Below, piece after piece: positions 1 to 8,487 of a DNA stretch of 64,000 nucleotides. Under the pieces are notes generated by a model, which was given only the letters and a program-made list of their open reading frames with translations, had not been told where the DNA came from and searched no databases. This stretch comes from Acidicapsa acidisoli (lineage in GTDB: Bacteria > Acidobacteriota > Terriglobia > Terriglobales > Acidobacteriaceae): NCBI RefSeq assembly GCF_025685625.1, contig NZ_JAGSYI010000001.1:1054001-1118000 (forward strand). Reading direction: 5' to 3'. Position 1 is the stretch's first letter; each line of letters opens with the position of its first letter. Position numbers and translations under genes: made by a program.

Positions 1-889
1 AGTGGGTTTCGAGGCTTACCGCGCCGCGATAGCCGGTCTGCTTGAGTGCGTGGAACTGGGCTACCCAGTCGGGCAATCCCTGGCCTACTGCGGCCCATTC
101 GAAGCCGTTTTTGGTGCCGGGCTTGAGGACGGCGCATTTGACGTGGCAGTGGCCGATGCGGTCTTTGGGCAGTAGATTCCAGCCTGCGGGGAAGGCGTCT
201 GTTTCGCCACGGGCTACGGCGTTGCCTGGGTCCCAGTTGAGTTTGAGGTGCGGGGTCTGCACTGCGGCGAGGGTCTTTACGGATTCGCGGGCTGTGGCGG
301 TATTGCACTCGTATTCGTTTTCGAGGACGAGGAGAAGGTTTTGTTTGCCAACGATTTCGGCGGCTTCGCGCAGCTTGGCGTTGATGGCTTCGCGATAGGG
401 GGCGGGATTGTCGAGACGCCAGAAATCGAAGCAGCGAATGATGGCGGTCTTGAACTGCTTGGCGAGGCTGATGCACTTTTCCAGGACTTCGTCCTGCTCT
501 TTGAAGCCGAAGCTGGCGCCGAAGTTGTCGTTTTTGGGGCTGTAGGGAGAGCGCGGCGCGCCGGGCCAGTCGGTTTTGAAGAGCGGGCTGGCGATGTCGG
601 TGACGCGGAGCTTGTATTTGTCGAGGATGGCGTTGGCTTTGGCGATGTCGGCGTCGTCGAGCTTGGAGATGTTTTTGCCCCACATGGAGCGCAGTTCTAC
701 CCATTCGAGGCCGAAGTCGTTGGCGATGACAGAGCAGGCGTGGTCGAAGTCGTCGGAGATTTCGTCGCTGATTATGGCTACGCGGAAGCTTGATTTGAAT
801 TGGGCAGCGATTACGGAGATGGGCAAAGAGCTTGCAACGGCGGTTGCGCCGGTTGCTTTTAGAAAAGTGCGGCGGGAAAGATCGGACAT
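1..889 (-). CDS. Tat-exported sugar phosphate isomerase/epimerase, TIM barrel (3' end off the window)
   Basis: Reading the minus strand from an ATG at 889 gives an open frame of 296 codons that runs off the left edge, so the C-terminus is missing. The N-terminus has a twin-arginine signal (SRRTFLKATGA) followed by a hydrophobic stretch, so export by Tat is predicted. The body matches the xylose-isomerase-like TIM-barrel family (AP_endonuc_2/COG1082). Likely metal and substrate segments are LLVLENEYECN, LKLNWDPGNA, GHCHVKC and the terminal GAVSLETH. Such enzymes isomerise or epimerise sugars, or act on 3-keto-glycosides; the substrate here is unknown. It diverges from a second isomerase starting at 1031, so the pair probably shares the 141-bp region between them. 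Confidence 0.85.
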   Translation of the reverse strand, partial: MSDLSRRTFLKATGATAVASSLPISVIAAQFKSSFRVAIISDEISDDFDHACSVIANDFGLEWVELRSMWGKNISKLDDADIAKANAILDKYKLRVTDIASPLFKTDWPGAPRSPYSPKNDNFGASFGFKEQDEVLEKCISLAKQFKTAIIRCFDFWRLDNPAPYREAINAKLREAAEIVGKQNLLLVLENEYECNTATARESVKTLAAVQTPHLKLNWDPGNAVARGETDAFPAGWNLLPKDRIGHCHVKCAVLKPGTKNGFEWAAVGQGLPDWVAQFHALKQTGYRGAVSLETH

Positions 890-1030
890 CGTGGCTCCTG
901 GGGCCTGAAATGGTCAGGGAAGGTTAGGGCTAGCGATTATACGAAGTCAACTTCTTGCTTAAAGAGACAGGCTTTTCGTGAATGGCCTGTGACTGGACAG
1001 TGCCAGCGAAGCAAGGATAGTATCGCGGCC

Positions 1031-1918
1031 ATGATGTCTGCAACGAGTCGCAGAAGTTTCCTTCGGGCGGGGGCCATGGCAGCAGCCGCTGCGGGCGCAC
1101 TTTCTTCGCGTGGATTGAGTGAGTCTGGATTAGGCGAACCGGCAATGGCCGCGGAGGACGGCAAACGTCCGCAGATCAGGCTTGGCGTTGCGAGTTACTC
1201 GTTTCACAAGTTTGACCGGGCGCATGTGATCGATTTCATGAAGCAGTTGAACACGCCCTGGCTGAACTGCAAGGACGTGAACGACCATCTGCCGATGACT
1301 ACGCCGGAGGCGACGGGCGCGGCTGTGGCGGCTTACAAGGCTGCGGGCATTGAGCTGACTGCGGCGGGTGTGATCTATTTTCCGACGACGGATCGGGCGG
1401 ACATCGAGAAGAAGTTTCAGTATGTGACACGGGCGGGTTTGTCGCTGATTGCGGGCAGTCCGACGCGGGAGTCGCTGCCGGTGGTGGAGGAGTTCGTCAA
1501 GCAGTATGACATTCGTCTGGCGATTCACAATCATGGGCCGGAGGACAAGCAATGGCCTTCGCCGCTGGACATTCTCAAGGTGATTCAGCCGATGGACCGG
1601 CGCATCGGCCTGTGCATCGACGTAGGGCACACGGCGCGGACTGGCACGGACCCTGTCGAGGCGATTCGCAAGGGCGGGTCGCGGGTCTTTGATGTGCACA
1701 TGAAGGATCTGGCCGATATGGCGGTGAAGGAAAGCCAGGTTGCGGTGGGCGACGGCAAGATGCCGGTGCGCGAGATCTTCGCGGCGCTGCATTCGATGGG
1801 GTACAAGGGGTTTGTGGATCTCGAATATGAGATCCACGAGGATGATCCGCTGCCGGGGATGATCAAGAGCTTTGCTTATATGCGCGGTGTGCTGGCGGGG
1901 ATGGGGTATGAGGATTAG
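1031..1918 (+). CDS. Tat-exported sugar phosphate isomerase/epimerase (TIM barrel)
   Basis: This 295-residue protein begins with a twin-arginine signal (SRRSFLRAG) and an Ala-rich hydrophobic segment. I chose the ATG at 1031, just before the Tat motif, over an upstream ATG at 989; an AAGGA lies at 1013-1017. The body is a COG1082 TIM barrel with the usual strand-end motifs LAIHNHGPED, IGLCIDVGHTA, VFDVHMKDL and VDLEYE, which supply the His, Asp and Glu metal ligands of the family. Likely role: periplasmic isomerisation or epimerisation of a sugar or keto-sugar; the substrate is not predictable. Its last ~75 bp are duplicated at 3739-3814. It is divergent from a related isomerase at 1-889. Confidence 0.88.
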   Translation: MMSATSRRSFLRAGAMAAAAAGALSSRGLSESGLGEPAMAAEDGKRPQIRLGVASYSFHKFDRAHVIDFMKQLNTPWLNCKDVNDHLPMTTPEATGAAVAAYKAAGIELTAAGVIYFPTTDRADIEKKFQYVTRAGLSLIAGSPTRESLPVVEEFVKQYDIRLAIHNHGPEDKQWPSPLDILKVIQPMDRRIGLCIDVGHTARTGTDPVEAIRKGGSRVFDVHMKDLADMAVKESQVAVGDGKMPVREIFAALHSMGYKGFVDLEYEIHEDDPLPGMIKSFAYMRGVLAGMGYED

Positions 1919-2168
1919 TGGCTGGAGAGCAAAGCCACGGTAGCCGTATCCCTTTCCGGCATCGTTCAAAGTGGATTTTTCTTAAGCGGAAATGGTAGTG
2001 GGTCCATTTTCAGATTATTTATTTATGGCGGGCCGTCGCTCGGGATTAGCTTTCACTTCTCACAAGCCGAATTGTAGGCTGGAATCAATACCCACAAACG
2101 AGCACCGCCGCAGCAAACAACTGGCGCAACGGCCGCAAGTGCGTATGAGCAAAGGGAAACTCTCACAC

Positions 2169-3551
2169 ATGAGGCATCTCAAGCTGTTCTCTCTTCTTTC
2201 GGTTCTGTCGCTGGCATTGTTCGCCGCAGGTTGCGGCAGCGGCAATAGCATCGGTCACACCGCGCAGACCATCACCTTCGACAATCCCGGCACGCAGACA
2301 ATGGGAGCACCGCTGACGCTCTCGGCGACGGCTAACTCCGGCCTCACGGTCTCCTTTACTTCGGCGACCCCCAGCGTCTGCACGGTCTCCGGGACGACGG
2401 CCACATTTGGAGCCGCCGGAAACTGCACAATCGACGCCAGCCTGGCCGGCAACAGCACCTATGCCGCGGCGTCGCAGGTACCGCAGAGCTTCACAGTCAA
2501 CCCGGCCATCAGCCCAACCACAACCGTTTACATCGCCGGGTTTGCGCTCACTGCCACGTCTGCCGGGAGCCCCGGCAACAATGTGGCCGAGATTTGGCAG
2601 CTTACCTCCGGCAGCCCAACTGCTACCACGACGGCTCTATCGATGCCCAGCGGCATGACAAGCTCGCAAGCCTACGCAATCGCGGTCTCGGGTAGTGATG
2701 TGTATGTGGCGGGAACTGCCTCGAACGGCACGAACGATACCGCCGTATATTGGTTGAACGGCGCGGCCACTATCTTGCCCAGCAACATGACAATCTCAGA
2801 GGCCGGCGCAATCGCGGTCTCGGGAGGCAATGTGTACGTGACGGGATTTGAAGAAAACAGTGCGGACAGCGCCACCGCCGTACTCTGGGTGAACGGCACA
2901 GCCACGACGTTATCCCCGCCCAGCGGCATGGCATATTCGAGCGCCGGCGCGATCGCGGTCTCAGGCAGCAACGTGTACGTTGTGGGATTTGCGTGGAACA
3001 CCGATAGCGACGAAAGCGCTGTACTCTGGGTGAACGGCACGGCCACACTTTTGCCCGTGCCCAGCGGCCTGACGGGTGATTATTACGCCAACGGAATTGC
3101 AGTCTCGGGCAGCGATGTGTATGTGTCGGGAACCACGAGCCCAGACGTCGGAAACGACACCGCAATAACTTGGGAGAATGGTGGGGCGGCCACGACGCTG
3201 CCGATACCTCCTAACGACACGGCACAAGATTATGGAGCGGGAGTGACCGCGGTCTTGGGCAACGATGTGTACGTGGCGGGAGCTGGGGTGAGCGGCACGA
3301 CGGGCAACACTACCGCCGCATACTGGCTGAACGGCACGGCCACGTCGTTGCCCCTGCCCACTAATACGACAGGTTCTCCCGCCACTTCTTCGGCCGTCGG
3401 GATCGGCTTCTCCGGCAGCGATGTGTATCTGGTGGGATCTGCGGGCCAGCACGCCGCATACTGGGTGAACGGGGGCGCGGGTACGCTTTTGCCCATGCCG
3501 AGCGGCATGGCATATTCTAACGCCAGCGCGGTTGCAGTGGCGACTCAGTAA
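2169..3551 (+). CDS. Lipoprotein with Ig-like domain and HAF-type beta-propeller repeats
   Basis: This 460-residue protein has a signal peptide ending in a lipobox (LFAAGC), so it is probably lipid-anchored. Residues about 30-110 form an Ig-like segment of the type common in acidobacterial surface proteins. From about residue 120 to the end there are at least seven ~55-residue repeats with the pattern GSDVYVAG...AVYWLNG-A-T-LP, resembling HAF extracellular repeats; a propeller fold is likely. I chose ATG 2169 because it gives a clean signal peptide and has an AAAGGGA nearby; ATG 2143 in frame is an alternative. No enzymatic motif was seen. The gene lies between a full isomerase gene and a duplicate of that gene's 3' end. 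Confidence 0.8.
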   Translation: MRHLKLFSLLSVLSLALFAAGCGSGNSIGHTAQTITFDNPGTQTMGAPLTLSATANSGLTVSFTSATPSVCTVSGTTATFGAAGNCTIDASLAGNSTYAAASQVPQSFTVNPAISPTTTVYIAGFALTATSAGSPGNNVAEIWQLTSGSPTATTTALSMPSGMTSSQAYAIAVSGSDVYVAGTASNGTNDTAVYWLNGAATILPSNMTISEAGAIAVSGGNVYVTGFEENSADSATAVLWVNGTATTLSPPSGMAYSSAGAIAVSGSNVYVVGFAWNTDSDESAVLWVNGTATLLPVPSGLTGDYYANGIAVSGSDVYVSGTTSPDVGNDTAITWENGGAATTLPIPPNDTAQDYGAGVTAVLGNDVYVAGAGVSGTTGNTTAAYWLNGTATSLPLPTNTTGSPATSSAVGIGFSGSDVYLVGSAGQHAAYWVNGGAGTLLPMPSGMAYSNASAVAVATQ

Positions 3552-3738
3552 CAGGGAGGGGGACACTCTCGGTCGGCAGGTGGCCCGATTTCGGGAACTC
3601 TTTCACAGCCATCAATGAGGGCACCGGGGAGACCACGGCCCGCTACAGTTGGGATCGATCATGATCGATCCCCGCAAACGCCCTACTCGTCAATCAATTT
3701 CCAATTTGCAGTCCAGAATCGGAAGCGGGGATTCAATT

Positions 3739-3814
3739 GACCCGCTTCCGGGGATGATCAAGAGCTTTGCTTATATGCGCGGGCGTGCTGGCGGGGACGG
3801 GGTACGAGGATTAG
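3739..3814 (+). pseudogene. Duplicated 3'-terminal fragment of the isomerase gene
   Basis: About 75 bp here match the end of the isomerase gene at 1845-1918 with roughly 92% identity, including the same DPLPGMIKSFAYMRG coding stretch and the TAG stop. One extra G after position 3780 shifts the frame, so the fragment cannot encode the original C-terminus. The rest of the isomerase is absent. This is a rearrangement scar and not a functional gene. Confidence 0.85.
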
Positions 3815-3833
3815 GGATCGGCAGGCAGCCTTG

Positions 3834-4070
3834 TCAGTGCTCGCCGTTCGCGCTGAAGTCGAAACTTATAGTCGAAAAGCATGAGCAACCATCTATCGGA
3901 CAGCGCATTTCTTCACCTTTCGAAAAATCCTCGATGTCGTACGCGATGATTGTGTGCGGGTTGAATGGGTGCCCACACTGTCTGCAATTGCCATTCTCAT
4001 CATCCATGCTCTGACTGGCGGCAGGCTTTGGAGCAACCATCTCTGATTTTTTGTTCACCCGAGCCTCCAT
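3834..4070 (-). CDS. Small zinc-ribbon-like hypothetical protein
   Basis: A 78-residue protein of unknown function. It has two paired cysteine motifs, CRQCG at about residue 29 and CPIDGC-SC at about residue 57, separated by an acidic linker. The spacing suggests a small zinc-binding fold. It starts 12 bp after the stop of the GH42 gene on the same strand and could be co-transcribed with it. There is no signal peptide, so it would stay in the cytoplasm, unlike its neighbour. An internal ATG at codon 11 is a possible alternative start. Confidence 0.6.
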   Translation of the reverse strand: MEARVNKKSEMVAPKPAASQSMDDENGNCRQCGHPFNPHTIIAYDIEDFSKGEEMRCPIDGCSCFSTISFDFSANGEH

Positions 4071-4082
4071 TCTCTATAGCAC

Positions 4083-6236
4083 CTACTTGTTCTCTTCGAT
4101 AATGGCCAGATCCCAGGGCTTCAGGATAAGGGTTTGATTCGGTGAGATCGCGGCTCCGGTTAGCAGGTCTTGTCCGGCGGCGTAGGGGTACTTCAATGTC
4201 TGGTTGGCGCTGGAATAGTTCAGGTAGTAATGCAGTTGCTTTCCTTCGCGATTCGTGCCGTGTTTGACGTGGACTGAGGCGGGAAGTTGCTGGTCGGCAC
4301 TGGTGAGGCCGGCGCTCTTGAGGCAGTCGAGGACGACTTTGGCTTGCAGTGCATTTGAGAGCTGCGTGCCTTCGTAGACTAGTTCGCCGGAGCCGTAATG
4401 GTTGCGCGTGATGGCGGGCCATTTTCCGAAGAATGGGTGATCGTAGTAGGCGAGTGCTTCGGCGTGCTCCAGTTGCAGGAATTCGGCCCATGCGCTGACT
4501 TTGTTTTCTTCGCCTGCGTGGTATGGGTCGCCTTTGAGCGCTAATGGATGTTCGAGGTTGGAGAACTCCTGGTAGTTGAAGCCTGCGGCTTCGCGCAGCG
4601 GGCCCGGGGCGCGTTCCCAGCGGACGGCGTCGTTCTCGTTGGTGAATCCGCTTTTGAAGGTCATCAGCACATGGCCTCCGCCTTTGACGTAGTCGGAGAT
4701 TTTCTTCAGCAGCGCGTCGTCTGCGACGTACAGAGATGGGACGATTAGCAGCTTGTATTGCGAGAAGTCGGCGTTTTCGGGGAATACGAAGTCCGCGCCT
4801 ACGTTGGCGTCGTAGAGAGCGCGATGCAGTTGGACGATCTGGCCGCCGTAGCTGTCGCCTGCCTTGCCGGGGACCCATCCGCTGCTGCCGCCGCGTTCGT
4901 AGGGCATGAAGGTGATGCCGTTGGAGGAGTCGACGCTGTAGAGGATTGCGACTTGATTTTTGATCTTGAGATCGACGAGTCTGGGGCCTATCTTTTCGAG
5001 TTCGTGGGCGGTTTTTGAGACTTCGGCGTAGGCGCGGTTGGGTTCTAGATCGTGACTGAGGACGCCTTTCCAGTACGTCTCCTGCCCGGCGTGGATGGAG
5101 TGCCAGTGCCAGTACTCGACCATGTTGGCTCCGCTGGCTAGATAGCCGTAGACGTCGAGGCGCATCTGGCCGTCGTAGGGCGGGAATTGACCGGCGGAGT
5201 CCCAGCCGAGGGTCTGTGCGTTGGTTTCGGTGACGAGGAAGTTGCCGTGCTTGAGGGATCGGGCGAAGTCGCTCTGCTCGGCCTGCCATGCGCCGTCGAG
5301 ATGATCCTGCGTGCCGTGGTAGATGTTGTTGGCGACGACGTCGAGGGACTTGGCGATCTCGAATTCGTTGCGGTCGGTGTGCATCATGCCGCCGAAGTCG
5401 TGGGTGACGAACTGATTTGGCCCGCGGTACTGGCGGACGAGCGCGGCCTGCCACGCGAGATAGTCGGCGACGCGGAGCTGCTCCCAGCGGGACCATTCGA
5501 GCTTGTAGCTGGTGCTGGTGGCGCGGTCGGGGATGGGCATGTTCTCCCAGCCGTTGACGTCTTCGCCCCAGTAGTTGAGGAACCAGGCTTTGTTGAGCGC
5601 GTCGGTGGTGCCGAACTTCTGCTTGAGGTGGTTGACGAAGCCGGTGAAGACGTCTGGATTGTACGCCCCGTAGGAGCCGGTTTCGTTGTCGATCTGCCAG
5701 CCGATGACGGTGGGGTTGTCGCGGTAATGCGCGACCATGTTGGCGATGACGCGCTCGGCGTAGAAGCGGAAGGTGGGATTGTCGGTGTCCATGTTCTGGC
5801 GCATGCCGTAGGTGGTGTTGGCATCGGCGCCCTGGTAGCGGGCGAGGACTTCGGGATGCTCGTGGACCATCCAGGTGGGAACGGAGTAGGTCGGCGTGCC
5901 CATGATGACCTTGATGCCGGCCTTGCCCATGGCGTCGACGACGCGGTCCATCCAGGCGTATTCGAAGTGGCCGTCTTCGGGCTCCCAGAGGCTCCAGGTG
6001 GACTCGCCCATGCGGACGACGCTGATGCCTGCGTCTTTCATCAGGGCGACGTCCTTTTCAAGGCGACCGGGCTGGAGATCGGCTGGCATGTATTCGTTGT
6101 AATAGGCTGCGCCGTAGAGGACGTTCTGGAAAACAGGGGGCTGGCTGGCTGTGGTGGTTTGCGCGGGGCAAAGCATGGGCTGCGCGAGCGCGCATATAAG
6201 GGCTGGGAGCAGGGCGGATGACAGGGATATGCGCAT
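4083..6236 (-). CDS. Secreted GH42 beta-galactosidase
   Basis: This 717-residue protein has an N-terminal signal peptide (about 25 residues) and a full GH42 architecture: a TIM barrel to about residue 400, a central trimerisation-type domain, and a C-terminal beta domain. The acid/base is Glu185 in WQIDNETG and the nucleophile is Glu337 in FLVTETNAQ, both by family position. The start at 6236 is preferred over longer in-frame starts because it begins the signal peptide. GH42 enzymes cleave terminal beta-galactosides from oligosaccharides; here the protein is exported, which suggests plant galactan or galactosylated hemicellulose as the source. It probably heads a transcript with the small Cys-rich protein downstream. 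Confidence 0.92.
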   Translation of the reverse strand: MRISLSSALLPALICALAQPMLCPAQTTTASQPPVFQNVLYGAAYYNEYMPADLQPGRLEKDVALMKDAGISVVRMGESTWSLWEPEDGHFEYAWMDRVVDAMGKAGIKVIMGTPTYSVPTWMVHEHPEVLARYQGADANTTYGMRQNMDTDNPTFRFYAERVIANMVAHYRDNPTVIGWQIDNETGSYGAYNPDVFTGFVNHLKQKFGTTDALNKAWFLNYWGEDVNGWENMPIPDRATSTSYKLEWSRWEQLRVADYLAWQAALVRQYRGPNQFVTHDFGGMMHTDRNEFEIAKSLDVVANNIYHGTQDHLDGAWQAEQSDFARSLKHGNFLVTETNAQTLGWDSAGQFPPYDGQMRLDVYGYLASGANMVEYWHWHSIHAGQETYWKGVLSHDLEPNRAYAEVSKTAHELEKIGPRLVDLKIKNQVAILYSVDSSNGITFMPYERGGSSGWVPGKAGDSYGGQIVQLHRALYDANVGADFVFPENADFSQYKLLIVPSLYVADDALLKKISDYVKGGGHVLMTFKSGFTNENDAVRWERAPGPLREAAGFNYQEFSNLEHPLALKGDPYHAGEENKVSAWAEFLQLEHAEALAYYDHPFFGKWPAITRNHYGSGELVYEGTQLSNALQAKVVLDCLKSAGLTSADQQLPASVHVKHGTNREGKQLHYYLNYSSANQTLKYPYAAGQDLLTGAAISPNQTLILKPWDLAIIEENK

Positions 6237-6457
6237 AGAGGTCACTTCCGTAAAGGTTTTCTGTAATTGCCAATGGTACAGGATGGAGGTAGCCGCGGAG
6301 ACCCCTCGTTTCCCCGATGCTGTCTCGCGGAGCGCCCCGGATTTCTTAGCGTTCAATTGTGGACAGCCGATTTTGTGGATTTGCGGAATAATGAAGGGTC
6401 CGTATGGTCACTCGAATTTGCGTGGCCGGGCAAAAAATTCGATGAGAGGTTTCCACA

Positions 6458-7366
6458 GTGATGAACTCCCCCTTTGGGTTCCGGACTTATGGACGCTTGG
6501 CGTTCGCGGCGGCATTGGTGATTGTTGGCGCGAGCGGTTGCAAATCCAAGCAGGACGCGGCGATTGAACATGCGAAGCAGCAGGCCGCGAGCACCGGGCA
6601 ACCGCAGCAGGTGATTTCAACGGACAAGGATGGAAATACGGTCACGACCGTTGTGCAGCCGCCGGAGCCGGGGCAAAAAGGCGAAGTGGTGACGACGACG
6701 GTGACTCCGAAGCCGGCGGCTGGAACACCGGCGGCCGCAACGAATGGCGCGGCGGATAGCTCCGGTTCTGCCGCGCCGAGTTCGCCTGCGGGCTCAGGGG
6801 CCACGCCGGCTTCGCAGACTGCGGCTGCGCCTGCGCCGCCGCCTCCTCCGCCGCCGGTGGATGTACCTGCCGGAACTGAGCTTGCGATTCGGGTCGATCA
6901 GCGGTTGAGCGCCAAGGGAAGCAGACCGGGCGAAAAGTTCACGGGCGAGATTGTGACTCCGGTGAAGGATGGCAGCGGCAACGATGTAATTCCGAAGGGA
7001 TCGCGTGTGACCGGGGTAGTGGACGAGGCGCACAAGCGCGGCCACTTCAAGGGCGCGGCTACGCTAGAGCTGCGGCTGACTTCGCTGACCTTGGGCGGGA
7101 GAGAATATCCGCTGGAAACGGCTGATTTACGCGAACGGAAGAAGGGCAAGGGCAAGCGGACTGCCGGTATGATTGGCGGCGGCGCAGGGCTGGGAATGCT
7201 GATCGGCGGGGTAGCTTCCGGGGGAACCGGGCTGATCATCGGCGGATTGGCCGGTGCGGGTGCGGGAACGGCAGGCGCGGGGTTGACTGGTAACCGGGAC
7301 CTCGTGATTCCGGCCGAGTCGATTGTGCACTTTAAGCTGAAGGATGATTTGCAGATTCAGCCCTGA
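6458..7366 (+). CDS. Glycine-zipper lipoprotein, cell-envelope
   Basis: About 300 residues with a signal peptide and lipobox (GASGC near residue 28), a low-complexity Pro/Ala/Ser linker to about residue 140, a beta-rich segment (residues 145-225; VPAGTELAIRVDQRLS, IPKGSRVTGVV), and a C-terminal glycine zipper (GGGAGLGMLIGGV and repeats). It is probably anchored to a membrane by its lipid and zipper. The central part resembles domains that carry surface-exposed beta structures in other acidobacterial lipoproteins; the function is unknown. GTG 6458 and ATG 6461 are adjacent possible starts after GAGAGG at 6444-6449. Its stop codon sits inside a perfect hairpin shared with the convergent esterase gene. 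Confidence 0.8.
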   Translation: MMNSPFGFRTYGRLAFAAALVIVGASGCKSKQDAAIEHAKQQAASTGQPQQVISTDKDGNTVTTVVQPPEPGQKGEVVTTTVTPKPAAGTPAAATNGAADSSGSAAPSSPAGSGATPASQTAAAPAPPPPPPPVDVPAGTELAIRVDQRLSAKGSRPGEKFTGEIVTPVKDGSGNDVIPKGSRVTGVVDEAHKRGHFKGAATLELRLTSLTLGGREYPLETADLRERKKGKGKRTAGMIGGGAGLGMLIGGVASGGTGLIIGGLAGAGAGTAGAGLTGNRDLVIPAESIVHFKLKDDLQIQP

Positions 7367-7382
7367 AACCTCAGGGCTGAAT
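7355..7382. terminator. Bidirectional hairpin terminator between convergent genes
   Basis: A perfect 12-bp stem, ATTCAGCCCTGA and its complement, closes a 4-nt loop (AACC). It contains the stop codon of the lipoprotein gene and lies 18 bp from the stop of the convergent esterase gene. No long T-run follows on either strand, so termination strength is uncertain. Confidence 0.7.
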
Positions 7383-7400
7383 CTTGATGTCGCATTCGCG

Positions 7401-8339
7401 TTACGGATTGAGCATGTGGATGGTGTGCAGCCAGATATCCACGCTGTCGGGCCAAGTGGTGGCGGGGGTATCGGCGCGGCGGCGCAGTCCAAAGCCGTGC
7501 CCGCCCTGGGCGTAAATGTGGAGTTCGGCGGGAACCTTGGCGTTCTTGAGAGCGAGGAAGTAGGTCGTCGAGTTCTCGATATGGACAGGGTCGTCTTCGG
7601 CCTGCACGATGAATGCGGGCGGCGTCTGGGCATTGGGGTGAATGTCCAGCTTGTCGAGGAAGCTCTGTTCGGCATCGGCCAGGTAGCCGGGGTAAACGAG
7701 GACCGCGAAGTTGGGGCGGCAGCTTAGCTGGTCGGCGGCATCGATTGGCTGGTAGAGCCGCTTGTCATAGTGGGTGCTGAGGGCTGCGGCGAGATGCGCT
7801 CCAGCGGAGAAGCCGAGGACGCCGATACGGTCGGGATCGATGTGCCAGTCGGCGGCATGCGAGCGGACCAGACCGACGGAGCGTTGCGCGTCTTCGAGGG
7901 CGGCCGGGGATTTCGGATACGGGCCGGTGTTGGGGACGCGGTACTTCACCAGGACGCAGGCGATTCCCTCTTTGGTGAGCCAGTCGCAGACTTCCGTGCC
8001 TTCGAGGTCAATGGCCAGGATGTTGTATCCGCCGCCGGGAAAGACTACGACGGCAGCTCCGGTGTTCTCGCCTTTGGGTGGGTAGAGGGTGATGGTGGGA
8101 GTGGAAACATTGCCCAGATGCATCAGGGGGCGGCCGGCGATCAGGTTGTCTTTCGGGGTGGTCAGGTCGGCCTCGGGGCCTTTGGTCGGGACTGGGTCGG
8201 GGATGGCATTTGGCCAGATATTTATCGTTGTATGGTCCGGCGACGGCGGCCATACCGGGTTCTGAGCGGAGCTTTCTAAGGGCAGGCAGGCGATCAGACT
8301 GGCAGCTGCTGCCGCGAGGATGGGGAAGCGATTGCGCAT
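7401..8339 (-). CDS. Secreted alpha/beta hydrolase (acetyl-xylan-esterase-like)
   Basis: A 312-residue protein with a signal peptide (about 25 residues, ending SSAQ). Family motifs for the alpha/beta hydrolase fold are clear: the oxyanion loop FPGGGYN at about residue 100, the nucleophile elbow GFSAG at about 175, the acid in QAEDDPVH near 250, and the His in GGHGFG near 290. The HGGG-like loop and the GxSxG pattern place it near the BD-FAE and acetyl-xylan esterase group. Likely role: removal of acyl groups from plant polysaccharide fragments outside the cytoplasm. It is divergent from the MFS gene at 8488. Confidence 0.85.
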   Translation of the reverse strand: MRNRFPILAAAAASLIACLPLESSAQNPVWPPSPDHTTINIWPNAIPDPVPTKGPEADLTTPKDNLIAGRPLMHLGNVSTPTITLYPPKGENTGAAVVVFPGGGYNILAIDLEGTEVCDWLTKEGIACVLVKYRVPNTGPYPKSPAALEDAQRSVGLVRSHAADWHIDPDRIGVLGFSAGAHLAAALSTHYDKRLYQPIDAADQLSCRPNFAVLVYPGYLADAEQSFLDKLDIHPNAQTPPAFIVQAEDDPVHIENSTTYFLALKNAKVPAELHIYAQGGHGFGLRRRADTPATTWPDSVDIWLHTIHMLNP

Positions 8340-8487
8340 GGGAAAACCCCTTATCTAGTATCAGAGGCGATGATTGCAGCCGGGGGCGTGGCAAGGCAAG
8401 CTGCGGGGCTGGCTTACGCAAGGCAGGTCTGTTGGTATATCTTGACTTGCAGCCGCTGAAAGGTCTCGCCAAGGCGGCCGGGGGCGC

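Noticed and set aside
2700-3540. DNA repeats in the lipoprotein gene as a separate repeat element
   Set aside because: They are explained by the in-frame HAF-type protein repeats.
4000-6221. Long alternative frames across the GH42 gene (one of about 500 codons on the minus strand, one of 344 on the plus)
   Set aside because: Arg/Ser- or Gly/Val-rich translations without family motifs; they are shadows of the GH42 gene caused by high GC in third positions.
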